This document shows positions 46,392-55,900 of a DNA stretch of 64,000 nt, piece by piece; positions within the stretch are counted from its first letter, which is position 1, and each line of letters begins with the position of its first letter. The stretch lies in assembly GCA_021156175.1 (NCBI GenBank), contig JAJNBL010000002.1, forward strand, positions 261,029 to 325,028, in the 5' to 3' direction. Under the pieces are notes generated by a model that was given only the letters and a program-made list of their open reading frames with translations, made no database searches and was not told where the DNA came from. The DNA comes from Rickettsiales bacterium (GTDB taxonomy: Bacteria > Pseudomonadota > Alphaproteobacteria > Rickettsiales > JAJNBL01). The translations under genes and the position numbers were made by a program.

Positions 46392-46769
46392 ATGACCTAT
46401 GACCGCGACAATATCTTTGCGCGCATTATCCGTGGGGAGATTCCGTGTGATCCGGTATATCAGGATGAATCCGTTCTGGCGCTCCGAGATATCGCACCGG
46501 CAGCGCCCGTGCATGTGCTTGTATTACCGAAGGGCGCCTATACCTCGTTTAACGATTTCGTGGTTTCTGCGGGGGCTGAGGCCGTTGGGGAATTCTTTGC
46601 GACCGTCCAGCATATTGCTACGGAAATTGTAGGATTGGAAGAAACAGGTTATCGCTTAATCATGAACCACGGCAAGCATGCCTCCCAAACCGTTCCGCAT
46701 TTTCATGTGCATATCTTAGGCGGAAAGCCGCTGGGTGGATTGCTCGAAAGTGACGTTCTGGCACGATAA
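46392..46769 (+). CDS. HIT-family nucleotide-binding protein (HinT-like)
   Basis: A 125-residue purine-nucleoside phosphoramidase-type protein. It has the N-terminal NIFARIIRGEIPC and the catalytic histidine triad HFHVHILGGKPLG. The frame begins at a GTG (46383) that overlaps the previous stop, but the ATG at 46392 gives the standard N-terminus. It ends just before the convergent DMT transporter. Confidence 0.93.
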   Translation: MTYDRDNIFARIIRGEIPCDPVYQDESVLALRDIAPAAPVHVLVLPKGAYTSFNDFVVSAGAEAVGEFFATVQHIATEIVGLEETGYRLIMNHGKHASQTVPHFHVHILGGKPLGGLLESDVLAR

Positions 46770-46770
46770 C

Positions 46771-47727
46771 TTAAGCCGTGATCGGCGGTTTTTTATGCTG
46801 ATAAAGCGCCCAGAGCTCTAACGATAATACCGACCCAATTACCAATAACCCGCCCATCATCTGGAAAAAGCTTAAGCTTTCGCCCAAGACCCAAATTCCG
46901 ATCATTGTCGTAAGAATAGGGCTTAGCGTTACTACGAGCGATGCGCGCGCTCCACCGATGCGTCGAATGCCTTCGCTAAAACAAAAGGATGGAATAAATG
47001 TAGTTCCAATTCCAAAAAGCAGCGTATAGGCGGCTCCCATGGGGCTGGTGCTCCACAGGGAAAATGGCCAAATTATGATAACATGTGCGGCAATGGCAAT
47101 CATGGCGCCATGGGCAGCATAAGTCATAAAGCGAAGGCTCCCGAGTTGCGGCGTAACCCGCTGGTTAAATAGGACATAAATCGCAAAGGCTGAAGCCGAA
47201 CTTATCACCCAGAAAATACCTTCATGGTCGATCGTGATTTCGTGTTCCGCGCCGCCCGTGACGAGATAAATCCCCAGCAGAATGATGATCAGTGCGCATA
47301 TTTGCGAGAGGGCAGGGCGTTTGCGATAGGCGATGGCATGAAATACCAGCACGAAGCCGGGGAAGGTATAGAGCAACACCCGCTCCAGGCTGGTATCAAT
47401 CCGGGTAAGCGCATGTAAATCGGTGATGGGGGTGATATAAAATCCAATCACTCCTCCGATGAGCGAGATGATGATGGTGTTGCGCGTCACGGCAGGACGA
47501 AGTATGCCACGCTTTTGCTCATTTCGGAGCTGCAATGCAAGGATACTCCCAAACATTAGTGAGAGCACAATCGAGCGGAAAAAAAGCAGCTGTTCAATGG
47601 TGACGCCTTGGGCATAAGCCGATTTCGCAACCCATGGCTGGAGGCCAAACCCAATCGCTGCAATCAATGCAAAGCCGAGGCCTTTAGTGAAGCCTATAGT
47701 GTGAGTGGGTACGGGTGGACGGTGCAT
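46771..47727 (-). CDS. DMT-superfamily (EamA) transporter
   Basis: An inner-membrane protein of about 318 residues with ten hydrophobic segments in two EamA repeats. The second repeat ends SLVVTLSPILTTMIGIWVLGESLSFFQMMGGLLVIGS, the usual family signature. The open frame extends to 47907, but its upstream part is only the read-through of the tRNA-Thr gene. The ATG at 47727 is therefore preferred; no strong ribosome site is visible. Substrate unknown, possibly a metabolite or drug exporter. Confidence 0.87.
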   Translation of the reverse strand: MHRPPVPTHTIGFTKGLGFALIAAIGFGLQPWVAKSAYAQGVTIEQLLFFRSIVLSLMFGSILALQLRNEQKRGILRPAVTRNTIIISLIGGVIGFYITPITDLHALTRIDTSLERVLLYTFPGFVLVFHAIAYRKRPALSQICALIIILLGIYLVTGGAEHEITIDHEGIFWVISSASAFAIYVLFNQRVTPQLGSLRFMTYAAHGAMIAIAAHVIIIWPFSLWSTSPMGAAYTLLFGIGTTFIPSFCFSEGIRRIGGARASLVVTLSPILTTMIGIWVLGESLSFFQMMGGLLVIGSVLSLELWALYQHKKPPITA

Positions 47728-47759
47728 ACCGACATGTCCGGAGGATTGGGGGAGAAAAC

Positions 47760-47834
47760 TGGTGCCGCCAGAAAGAATAGAACTTTCGACCTCGTCATTA
47801 CCAATGACGCGCTCTACCACTGAGCTATGGCGGC
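47760..47834 (-). tRNA. tRNA-Thr (GGT)
   Basis: The minus strand folds into a complete cloverleaf. The acceptor is GCCGCCA/TGGCGGC, the D-arm GCTC/GAGC, the anticodon stem CGTCA/TGACG with loop TTGGTAA (anticodon GGT), and the T-arm GAAAG-TTCTATT-CTTTC. The 3' end A-CCA is encoded. It lies 32 bp upstream of the DMT transporter start. In the transporter frame it reads as a peptide containing HSSVVERVIGND, a well-known sign of a mistranslated tRNA. No integrase or attachment repeat is evident beside it. Confidence 0.95.
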
Positions 47835-47960
47835 CCTTGAGGAAAAACTTCGGCCGAAACATGCCATATTGCGTAGATAAGCGCAAGCCCTTCTTACATA
47901 TCACCAAAAAATTTGTACAATTCCACTTGGTTTACCCCTCGTAAATGTGTAGTATTCCTT

Positions 47961-48158
47961 ATGCTCCCACAGGATGATAACAATAATACGCGTGATAGCG
48001 CCCTGGTTTTGGCCAAGAAAAAGGCCAAACAGGAAAGCCTTGAAAGTGCATTGCGTGCTAATCTCCAACGGAGAAAACAGGCGCAACGTGCGGAGCCTGA
48101 TCGGGATCAGGCGAGTTCAGGCCAGGCAGAGGAGCCTTCCTGTAATAAGAATACGTAA
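47961..48158 (+). CDS. Small charged alphaproteobacterial protein
   Basis: A 65-residue peptide from the ATG at 47961: MLPQDDNNNTRD, then LVLAKKKAKQESLESALRANLQRRKQAQ and an acidic-polar tail. LRANLQRRKQAQ resembles the C-terminal segment of short conserved alphaproteobacterial proteins. The frame is open upstream to 47913 without a good start. Function unknown. Confidence 0.55.
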   Translation: MLPQDDNNNTRDSALVLAKKKAKQESLESALRANLQRRKQAQRAEPDRDQASSGQAEEPSCNKNT

Positions 48159-48185
48159 AAGTACGGATACGGGTAGGTAAAGGAA

Positions 48186-48578
48186 GTGGCCTTTCTTTTT
48201 CAAGATATTCAAAAGCAACTTACGGTACTAACAGGGGCAGCACTGCTCAAGTTGCGGACGCTTGTGACGAACCGGAAGCTGATGGAGTTTGCCGAACATG
48301 AGCGTATGCATGGCCATCATAGTCAAGGACCTGCAGGGCAATCATTGGGAGAATCGCGTGCATCCGAAGGTGTTGGGGCATCCTCGGCGTTAGCCAAAAC
48401 CAAATCGATGCGGGAATCACCGCTTGCGCGTTCCAAGAAAGTATCCGAAACTCATGTATCCCAGGTGCGGCACAAAAAAGCCGTCAGAGAAGCCGCATCC
48501 GGCCGTACTCGTACCGTGCGCGAACGCATCAAGCGGAACCGGCAGAAGAATCTGGATCTTTGGGGCGTTTCGGTTTAG
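48186..48578 (+). CDS. Small basic protein of unknown function
   Basis: 130 residues from a GTG at 48186 preceded by AAAGGA. The N-terminus is moderately hydrophobic (LFQDIQKQLTVLTGAALLKL). The middle is His/Gly/Ser-rich, and the C-terminal half is strongly basic (ARSKKVSETHVSQVRHKKAV, then RTRTVRERIKRNRQKNL). It lies behind the small protein at 47961 and is convergent with aspS with an 8-bp gap. A nucleic-acid-binding role is possible but unproven. I do not recognise a family. Confidence 0.55.
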   Translation: MAFLFQDIQKQLTVLTGAALLKLRTLVTNRKLMEFAEHERMHGHHSQGPAGQSLGESRASEGVGASSALAKTKSMRESPLARSKKVSETHVSQVRHKKAVREAASGRTRTVRERIKRNRQKNLDLWGVSV

Positions 48579-48585
48579 CAGCTTT

Positions 48586-50448
48586 CTAAGCTGCATCTTC
48601 CGTGGCTGTATCGCTTTGTCCCGCGGCCTTTTTCGCCTGTTGCTCATCGAGGAGCTGGCGCGCTTTTGCGGAAAGCTGGATATGCAGTTCACGAAGATGT
48701 TTCGGGTCCGCTTCCGCCGGCGCATTCATCAAGAGATCCTGCGCCTGCTGGTTCATCGGGAAGGCAATCACTTCGCGGATGTTCGGCTCGTTCGCAAGCA
48801 GCATCACCATCCGGTCAATCCCAGGAGCCAAGCCACCATGCGGAGGTGCGCCATATTGGAATGCACGAATCATTCCGCCGAATTTCTCATCCACCACTTC
48901 TTTGCCATAGCCCACAATTTCGAACGCCTTATACATGGTTTCCGGCTTATGGTTCCGGATCGCGCCAGAGGAAAGCTCTACGCCATTGCAGACGATGTCA
49001 TATTGGTATGCTTTGAGTGATAATAGGTATTCGCGGTCATCGCTTTTCGTAAGCGCCTCATAGCCGCCTTGTGGCATGGAGAAGGGATTATGACTGAAAT
49101 CAATGCGCTTCTCGTCTTCGTTCCATTCGAAGAAGGGGAAATCCACCACCCAGCAGAATTTATAGCAATCCGGTTCAATCAAGCCCAGCTCTTCGCCGAT
49201 ATTGTTACGCATTTGGCCTGCGAGTTTCGCGGCTTCGGCCTCTGTTCCACAGGAGAAGAACACGGAATCTCCAGCCTTCAAACCAGCGAGTGCTTGGAGT
49301 TCTTTGAGTTTTTCTTCGCTTAGGAATTTCGCAATCGGGCCTTTAGCAGAGCCATCGGTATCGAAAATAATATAGGCCAGGCCTTTGGCGCCAAGTTCTT
49401 GCGCATAGGCGATTCTTTTATCAAAGAAGCTACGCGGCTGACTTGCAGTGCCCGGTGCTGGGATCGCACGGATCACGCTGCCTTGTTCAATCGCTTTAGT
49501 GAAAATTCCGAAGCCTGAACCCACAAATACGCTGGTCACTTCGGAAAGGATGATCGGGTTACGCAAATCCGGCTTGTCGCAGCCGTATTTCAGCATCGCA
49601 TCAGCATAGGTGATACGTGGGAATGGAGCGCCCGTGATCTGCCAGTTGGGGTTAGAAAACTCTTTAAAAGTCCCATAGAGCACCGGCTCAATCGCGGCAA
49701 AGACGTCTTCTTGGGTCACAAAGGACATCTCAATATCGAGCTGATAGAATTCACCCGGAGAGCGATCCGCGCGCGCATCTTCATCGCGGAAGCACGGTGC
49801 TACTTGGAAATAACGGTCAAAACCCGATACCATCAAGAGCTGCTTAAATTGCTGCGGCGCTTGCGGGAGGGCGTAGAATTTGCCTGGATGTACACGGCTT
49901 GGTACCAGATAATCCCGTGCACCTTCCGGTGAACTTGCGGTTAAGATTGGGGTTTGGAATTCTTTGAATCCTTGTTCGATCATCCGACGACGAAGGCCTG
50001 CAATCACATTGGAGCGAAGGGCGATATTGCGCTGCATACTCTCCCGGCGAAGGTCAAGGAAGCGGTATTTGAGGCGCAAGTTCTCTGATGTATCGCGGTC
50101 GGCATTGACTTGGATCGGCAACACTTCAGACTCGGACTCCACATGGAAGCTTTCCACCACGAGTTCGATCTCACCCGTTGGAAGGTCTGCGTTTACTGTT
50201 TCTTTCGAGCGCGCAACCACTTTGCCGGTCACGGTGACAACGCTTTCATAGCGGATTTGGGTGGCTTTCTCAAAGAAGGCGGAATCATTCATGACCACGC
50301 ACTGGGTAATGCCATAATGGTCCCGGATATCAATAAACAGGAGATTTCCATGGTCCCGCTTGCGGTGGATCCAGCCTGAAAGGCGGACTTCTTTTCCAAC
50401 ATCGCTGACACGAAGGGCAGTACAGGTATGGGTGCGGTAGGCGTGCAT
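48586..50448 (-). CDS. aspS: Aspartyl-tRNA synthetase (bacterial type)
   Basis: A class II synthetase of 620 residues. The N-terminal anticodon-binding OB fold ([23 protein letters not shown]) is followed by motif 2 ([22 protein letters not shown]). A bacterial GAD insertion covers about 290-420, and motif 3 ([13 protein letters not shown]) ends the core. The Glu-rich tail is unremarkable. Whether it is discriminating (Asp only) or also charges tRNA-Asn cannot be told by eye. It is divergent from rnd, a conserved alphaproteobacterial arrangement. Confidence 0.97.
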   Translation of the reverse strand: MHAYRTHTCTALRVSDVGKEVRLSGWIHRKRDHGNLLFIDIRDHYGITQCVVMNDSAFFEKATQIRYESVVTVTGKVVARSKETVNADLPTGEIELVVESFHVESESEVLPIQVNADRDTSENLRLKYRFLDLRRESMQRNIALRSNVIAGLRRRMIEQGFKEFQTPILTASSPEGARDYLVPSRVHPGKFYALPQAPQQFKQLLMVSGFDRYFQVAPCFRDEDARADRSPGEFYQLDIEMSFVTQEDVFAAIEPVLYGTFKEFSNPNWQITGAPFPRITYADAMLKYGCDKPDLRNPIILSEVTSVFVGSGFGIFTKAIEQGSVIRAIPAPGTASQPRSFFDKRIAYAQELGAKGLAYIIFDTDGSAKGPIAKFLSEEKLKELQALAGLKAGDSVFFSCGTEAEAAKLAGQMRNNIGEELGLIEPDCYKFCWVVDFPFFEWNEDEKRIDFSHNPFSMPQGGYEALTKSDDREYLLSLKAYQYDIVCNGVELSSGAIRNHKPETMYKAFEIVGYGKEVVDEKFGGMIRAFQYGAPPHGGLAPGIDRMVMLLANEPNIREVIAFPMNQQAQDLLMNAPAEADPKHLRELHIQLSAKARQLLDEQQAKKAAGQSDTATEDAA

Positions 50449-50573
50449 AGTTATCCTTAAATATTATGTGGAAATGGGCGGGGTTGCCGCTTTCACCTTG
50501 TGATACAACGCTGTCTGGTATATAGGATATAGGGCATGCCGTCAATTCCAAGCGAAAGGTTTACGTAACTCCT

Positions 50574-51740
50574 GTGCCAAAACAAACGCCCATCCCCTGT
50601 ATTACGAATACAGCAGCCCTAACCGCCTTGTGCGATCGGTTGAAAAAGGCGGATTTCTTGGCAGTGGATACCGAATTTATCCGGGAAAAAACCTATTACC
50701 CAAGGCTTTGTCTGATTCAAGTGGCAGGCCCGGAAGAAGCCGTACTGATTGATCCTCTGGCTCCAGGGATGGACCTTTCTCCCTTATTTGCCCTGTTTAA
50801 TAAATCTTCGGTGCTTAAAGTATTTCATGCGGCGTCGCAGGATCTGGAGATATTTTACCAGCTTTCTGGTACATTGCCTAAGCCCTTATTTGATACGCAA
50901 ATTGCAGCGATGGTCTGCGGTTTTGGCGAGGCCGCAAGCTATGCGAAGCTGGCGGAAGTGCTTGCAGGCGTGGAAATTGATAAAACCAGCCGGTTTACCG
51001 ATTGGTCACGTCGTCCGTTATCACGTGCGCAGCAGGAATATGCATTGTCAGACGTAGTCTATTTACGCGATGTCTATAAGGCACTGGCAGAGCAACTTAA
51101 GACCACCGATCGTGAAGCCTGGGTGAGCGAAGAGATGTTGGCATTGCGGGATACGGCAAATTATATTGCTGAGCCGTTTGAGATGTGGAAGAAAATCCGG
51201 ACACGGAGCGCTGCGCCGAAGTTTTTGCATATGGTGCGTGAAGTGGCGGCATGGCGGGAAGAAAATGCGCAGGCACTCGATATTCCGCGTACGCATTTAC
51301 TTAAAGACCAGACATTGCTTGAAATCGCAGCGTCGCATCCCGTTAATATAACGGAGCTTCGGAAAGTGCGGGGCATTTCCCGTCCTTTATCGCAAACCAC
51401 GGTAGGGGAATCGCTGATTGAGCGTATGGTAAGTGCGAAGAATGCAGCTCCGGATCCTTCTATTTTTCCTAAGCGTAAAAAGGCATTAAAATCCAGTCAT
51501 AGTTCTATGATGGAATTGTTGAAGGTATTGCTGAAGCTCAAAGCAGAAGAATATAAAGTGGCAGATAGGCTTATTGCTACCAACGATGACCTCACCGCGA
51601 TGATTGAGGAACCGAAGGACCCGAACCCTGTAACGAACGGGTGGCGCAATGAGGTATTCGGTAAAGAAGCAATCGCACTGATTCAGGGTCGGGTTGCACT
51701 TAAAATTGAAGGAAATCGTACCGTAATTGTTACCACATAA
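50574..51740 (+). CDS. rnd: Ribonuclease D
   Basis: A DEDDy 3'-5' exoribonuclease for tRNA and stable-RNA maturation, 388 residues. Exo I is FLAVDTEFIREKTYYPRL, Exo II is FHAASQDLEIFY and Exo III is YALSDVVYLRDVY. Two HRDC-like helical domains follow in the C-terminal half (VAAWREENAQALDIPRTHLL). The start is GTG at 50574. It is divergent from aspS. Confidence 0.96.
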   Translation: MPKQTPIPCITNTAALTALCDRLKKADFLAVDTEFIREKTYYPRLCLIQVAGPEEAVLIDPLAPGMDLSPLFALFNKSSVLKVFHAASQDLEIFYQLSGTLPKPLFDTQIAAMVCGFGEAASYAKLAEVLAGVEIDKTSRFTDWSRRPLSRAQQEYALSDVVYLRDVYKALAEQLKTTDREAWVSEEMLALRDTANYIAEPFEMWKKIRTRSAAPKFLHMVREVAAWREENAQALDIPRTHLLKDQTLLEIAASHPVNITELRKVRGISRPLSQTTVGESLIERMVSAKNAAPDPSIFPKRKKALKSSHSSMMELLKVLLKLKAEEYKVADRLIATNDDLTAMIEEPKDPNPVTNGWRNEVFGKEAIALIQGRVALKIEGNRTVIVTT

Positions 51741-51920
51741 TGCTTGTGTTGAAGATCACGCTTGAGTCTCAAGAAAAGAGGGAATAGTGTGAGAGTATCC
51801 CGTAAGTGGTGTGGAGAGGTAAAAAATTTACACGTTAAATTAGTAAATCAGCCTATTCAGCCATTTTTCTTGCGATAATCGAATAAGACTTTTCTCCCAA
51901 AACACGGTAAAAAAGCAACC

Positions 51921-52682
51921 ATGGATAAAAAGTGGTTCAAGGAACAATTTAAGCGTGTTGGGAAACCTCAAAGCGCATTAGCGAGTGAGCTCAATGTTGA
52001 GCCATCGGCTATTTCGCGCGCACTCAGCGGACTTCGCCGGTTTAAAGCGGATGAAGTGCCATATATTGCGAATTTCTTTGGTGTGACCAACGATGAAGTG
52101 ATGGCGGCTATCCATGGCAAGGCCTCGGTTGTTGGCCTTCAAAAGAAAAAGACTTCCTCAGAAGCCCTGATTATAGGTAAAATCGATACCTCCTCTGGCG
52201 CGGTCGTAGAGTATTTTGATGCAGATGCGGAACAGCCCATTGATCAAGCCTACGCAATTGCCTTTAAATCTCCCAAAGAATATGAAAGCCATGAATTTAT
52301 AGGGTTAACCATTGCAGGAAATAACCATCCTGCCTTTCCTGCGGGAACAGATCTTATTTTCGCGAGTACGGATGATACCGAGCTGCAAGATGGCAAAACC
52401 TATCTTTATGAAGTAGCCGTAGATGGTACAGTCTATCACTGTATCGGACGTGGCGTACAGAGTCCTAGCGGCGGTATTTCTTTGGTATTCGAAGGAAATG
52501 ACCGTAGCTACCGGGAACATCCTGTGAGCCAGATGGTGTTTTCTTCTCCTTCGCTTGCGGTACATGAAAAAGCCACGGCTTCTTTCCAAACAGGGATGCC
52601 TTATGGCAAGCCAGCAGCAAAAGATGGGCGTCCTCTTATTCGGCTGCGTGGCATTCTCGTCAAATCCGTGAAGAACGAATAG
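51921..52682 (+). CDS. Helix-turn-helix regulator with degenerate S24 (LexA/CI-like) domain
   Basis: A 253-residue transcription factor. Residues 12-60 form an XRE-type helix-turn-helix (SALASELNVEPSAISRALSG). The C-terminal half has the outline of an S24 self-cleavage domain: TIAGNNHPAFPAGTDLIF, then LQDGKTYLYEVAVDGTVY. The nucleophile Ser-Met of S24 is replaced by Asn-His, so autoproteolysis is unlikely. Phage repressors have this architecture, but no other phage gene is nearby. It may regulate itself or the chemotaxis operon that follows 117 bp later. Confidence 0.82.
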   Translation: MDKKWFKEQFKRVGKPQSALASELNVEPSAISRALSGLRRFKADEVPYIANFFGVTNDEVMAAIHGKASVVGLQKKKTSSEALIIGKIDTSSGAVVEYFDADAEQPIDQAYAIAFKSPKEYESHEFIGLTIAGNNHPAFPAGTDLIFASTDDTELQDGKTYLYEVAVDGTVYHCIGRGVQSPSGGISLVFEGNDRSYREHPVSQMVFSSPSLAVHEKATASFQTGMPYGKPAAKDGRPLIRLRGILVKSVKNE

Positions 52683-52799
52683 GCTTTGGCCAATTCTCGA
52701 CCATTTATCTTTCCTCATTCCACGATAAAGGGAACCTTAATCTTCGTTTGATACGATGAGAAGGTATTATAAGTTTTAGCACCCTTTGTTGAGTAGGCT

Positions 52800-55370
52800 A
52801 TGGATGAGCTGATAACCGATTTTCTAACGGAAACTGTCGAAGGGTTGGCCAAGCTTGATAACGACCTTATCCTTTTAGAAAAAAGCCCACAAGACCAGCA
52901 ATTGCTTGGGAATATTTTCCGGGTGATGCATACGATTAAAGGAACCTGTGGCTTCTTAGGTCTATCGCGCTTGGAAGTGGTTGCGCATGCAGGTGAGAAT
53001 GTATTAGGGAAAATTCGCGATAAGGCACTGCATGCTTCGCCGAAGGCCATTACGCTTATTCTCGAAGTTGTGGATGCCATTAAATTTATTGTGGATGGAC
53101 TCTCCGCCACAGGTAAAGAGCCGGAAGGGGAAGATAGCGAACTCATTGGGCGTGTGAATGCCCATGCAGAAGGAAAAGATCAGGCCGATACAGGGATGAT
53201 CTCGTTAGCGCCTGCGGCTCCTGTTGTTGCAGCAGAATCAGAACATGCTGTCGCTGAGAGCAAGAAAAAAGAAGCAATAACTGCTGCCGCGGTTCCGGAA
53301 ACAACGGCAATCCAGCCGCAACAGAGCTTGCGTGTGAATATCGATGTACTGGAGCAGCTAATGCAACAGGCAAGCGAATTGGTATTGACCCGGAACCAGC
53401 TACTGCAAATCGGACGGACCTCACAGGATTCAAGCTTCCATGTGCCACTGCAACGGCTAAACCACATCACTTCAGAACTTCAAGATGTGGTGATGAAAAC
53501 CCGGATGCAGCCCGTGGGAAATGCCTGGGCAAAATTCCCCCGATTGGTACGTGATCTTTCCAATGAATTGCATAAAAATATCGAACTTGTCATGGCCGGC
53601 GAAGAAACGGAACTCGATCGTCAGCTTTTGGAATATATCAAAGATCCTCTGACCCACATGGTGAGAAATTCTGCGGATCATGGGATTGATACGCCAGAAG
53701 AACGTAAGGCCGCAGGAAAATCCGAAAAAGGAACGATCACGCTCGATGCGTATCATGAAAGCGGTCATATCGTCATTCGTATTGCGGATGATGGGCGAGG
53801 ACTGAATGTAGAGAGGATCAAAGCAAAGATTCTTGAGAAAGGTTTAGCATCGCCGGAAGAGCTCGCGAGCATGTCGGCGAAACAGATACAATATTTCATC
53901 TTCCATGCAGGATTTTCAACGGCAGCAACCATCACCTCTGTATCGGGACGTGGTGTGGGCATGGATGTGGTGCGAACGAATATAGAAAAAATTGGCGGAA
54001 ATATTGATATGCAATCCGTCCAAGGGAAAGGCACAACTTTCCTGATTAAGATACCCCTGACCTTGGCAATCATGCCCATCTTAATTGTGGAAGCTGGCGG
54101 TGAACGTTTCGGTATTCCACAATTAGGTGTGCTTGAAATGGTACGTACCGGACCGCATTCCGAACACCATATTGAAATGATCAACGGTGCGCAGGTCTTG
54201 CGGCTCCGAAACCGGCTTTTGCCGCTTATTTCATTGCGTGAAGCGCTTAAAATGGCACCGGCTCCGGAACTCACGACGGAGGAACTCGCAAAGAAGAAAG
54301 TGTATATCGTTGTGTGTCAGGTAGGAAATTCGTATTTTGGGATCGCTGTCGATAAAGTCTTCGATACGGAAGAAATCGTAGTAAAATCAGTTGCTCCCGT
54401 CCTTCGCCATATCAATGTCTATGCAGGTAGTACGATTCTTGGCGATGGAAGCGTGATCATGATCCTTGATATAAACGGGATTTCAGGGAAAGTTGGCAAT
54501 ATGGATATCGGCCAGCAAACCGGGCTAGCTGAGCAGCATGATGCCACAGAAGAAGCGCATGATTTTACTTTGCTTATGTTCCGTTCGGGAGAGGGTGCAC
54601 CGAAGGTCGTACCTTTGGAAGTGGTATCGCGGTTGGAAAAAATTGACTTAAGTAAAATAGAGTTATCCGCAGGCATCCCTCTGCTGCAATATCGGGGTGG
54701 ATTGATGCGGGTCGTATCGCTTGATGGTGAACCGCTTGATGTGAAGCCTGAGATACGCGAAATCATCGTCTTTGTGGATGAAGATAAAGTGATGGGCATG
54801 GTCGTCGATCAGATAGAAGATATCGTCACGTGCCACATGGATACACGCCTTTCATCAGGCAAAGAAGGGTTCCTGGGAAGCCCGGTTGTTCAGGGTGTGA
54901 CGTGTGAGTTGATTGATGTGAGTTATCATTTCCAAAGGACGTTCCAAGACTGGGAAGTGGGTGGGCATAATGCGCCTACGCACAAAAATAAAATGGTTTT
55001 GTTGGTGGATGATAGTCCATTCTTCCGGAAATTTATTCCTCCGGTGCTAAAAAATGCGGGCTATGATGTGCTCACCGCTCCTGGGGCGGAAGAGGCGCTT
55101 GAAATATTAGCAGCGCAGACAGACAAATTATCCCTGATTATTACCGATATGAATATGCCCGGGATGACCGGCCCGCAGTTTATTGCGGTGTGTAAACAAG
55201 ATGCACGTTTCAGTAATTTGCCGATTATTGCACTCTCAGCGCACAGTACCGAAGAAATGGGCTCGTCTATGGAAGAGTCGTTGCTTGAGCAATTAAGCGG
55301 TTATGTTTCCAAAACGAATCACGGCGGATTGCTTGATCTAGTAAATAGTACGGCAGGGGGAATACACTAA
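52800..55370 (+). CDS. cheA: Hybrid chemotaxis histidine kinase CheA with C-terminal receiver domain
   Basis: An 856-residue signalling kinase. An Hpt domain comes first (H44 in HTIKGTCGFLG). A short Ala-rich linker (about 110-170) replaces the usual CheY-binding P2 domain. The dimerisation and HATPase domains have LTHMVRNSADHGIDTPEE and VSGRGVGMDVVRTNI. A CheW-like domain follows (about 415-560). A second, weaker CheW-like stretch (about 575-710) precedes a receiver with FVDDSP-like LLVDDSPFFRKF and TDMNMPGMTG (about 730-850). It heads the che operon and shares TAATG with cheW. Confidence 0.95.
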   Translation: MDELITDFLTETVEGLAKLDNDLILLEKSPQDQQLLGNIFRVMHTIKGTCGFLGLSRLEVVAHAGENVLGKIRDKALHASPKAITLILEVVDAIKFIVDGLSATGKEPEGEDSELIGRVNAHAEGKDQADTGMISLAPAAPVVAAESEHAVAESKKKEAITAAAVPETTAIQPQQSLRVNIDVLEQLMQQASELVLTRNQLLQIGRTSQDSSFHVPLQRLNHITSELQDVVMKTRMQPVGNAWAKFPRLVRDLSNELHKNIELVMAGEETELDRQLLEYIKDPLTHMVRNSADHGIDTPEERKAAGKSEKGTITLDAYHESGHIVIRIADDGRGLNVERIKAKILEKGLASPEELASMSAKQIQYFIFHAGFSTAATITSVSGRGVGMDVVRTNIEKIGGNIDMQSVQGKGTTFLIKIPLTLAIMPILIVEAGGERFGIPQLGVLEMVRTGPHSEHHIEMINGAQVLRLRNRLLPLISLREALKMAPAPELTTEELAKKKVYIVVCQVGNSYFGIAVDKVFDTEEIVVKSVAPVLRHINVYAGSTILGDGSVIMILDINGISGKVGNMDIGQQTGLAEQHDATEEAHDFTLLMFRSGEGAPKVVPLEVVSRLEKIDLSKIELSAGIPLLQYRGGLMRVVSLDGEPLDVKPEIREIIVFVDEDKVMGMVVDQIEDIVTCHMDTRLSSGKEGFLGSPVVQGVTCELIDVSYHFQRTFQDWEVGGHNAPTHKNKMVLLVDDSPFFRKFIPPVLKNAGYDVLTAPGAEEALEILAAQTDKLSLIITDMNMPGMTGPQFIAVCKQDARFSNLPIIALSAHSTEEMGSSMEESLLEQLSGYVSKTNHGGLLDLVNSTAGGIH

Positions 55371-55900
55371 TGGGAATGGCTACAAACACTACTTCCACGC
55401 CATCGTATATCCCTTCGTACACCGAAGGAGAAAGCCGACAATTTGTTACGCTATCCATCGATAACCAACTGTTTGGAGTTAATGTGGCAGAGGTGCAGGA
55501 TGTCCTAAGTCCGCGACCCATTACCATGATTCCTTCCGCTCCGCCTGCTGTTGCGGGCGTATTAAACTTGCGCGGAAAAATCGTGACAGCGATTGATGTG
55601 AGGATACGTTTGGGGTTAAAGCCGGATGAAAAGGTGAAAGAATCACGCAGCATCGTGGTCGAGAAAGGTGGGGAGTTTTATAGCCTGCTTGTTGATAATG
55701 TAGGCGATGTATTTACCTTGCCGATCAAAGATTTTGTGCCCACTCCGGAAAATATACCCTCCCATTGGCGGGATATATTAACGGGTGTGTACAAGCTGGA
55801 AGATGGGTTGATGGTGGTGCTGAATATAGAGAATTTGTTACGGTTCTCGGATCATGTGCCGACGGATGATGCGATATCTCATGAAAAGGATAATGCATGA
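55370..55900 (+). CDS. cheW: Chemotaxis coupling protein CheW
   Basis: CheW links CheA to chemoreceptors. Its 176 residues show QFVTLSIDNQLFGVNVAEVQDVL, a central GVLNLRGKIVTAIDVRIRLGL block and FSLLVDNV-like YSLLVDNVGDV, all typical. An N-terminal Ser/Thr tail is longer than usual. It overlaps cheA by one base and cheY by four, so translational coupling is likely. Confidence 0.97.
   Translation: MGMATNTTSTPSYIPSYTEGESRQFVTLSIDNQLFGVNVAEVQDVLSPRPITMIPSAPPAVAGVLNLRGKIVTAIDVRIRLGLKPDEKVKESRSIVVEKGGEFYSLLVDNVGDVFTLPIKDFVPTPENIPSHWRDILTGVYKLEDGLMVVLNIENLLRFSDHVPTDDAISHEKDNA

Noticed and set aside
47760-47834. Integration site at tRNA-Thr
   Set aside because: No integrase and no repeated tRNA 3' end are visible within several kb.
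47728-47907. N-terminal extension of the DMT transporter
   Set aside because: The stretch is explained by the tRNA-Thr gene and its flanks; the HSSVVERVIGND peptide is a known tRNA artefact.
51921-52682. Prophage or genomic island beginning at the CI-like regulator
   Set aside because: No integrase, structural or lysis gene, and no direct repeats are seen; neighbours on both sides are core genes.
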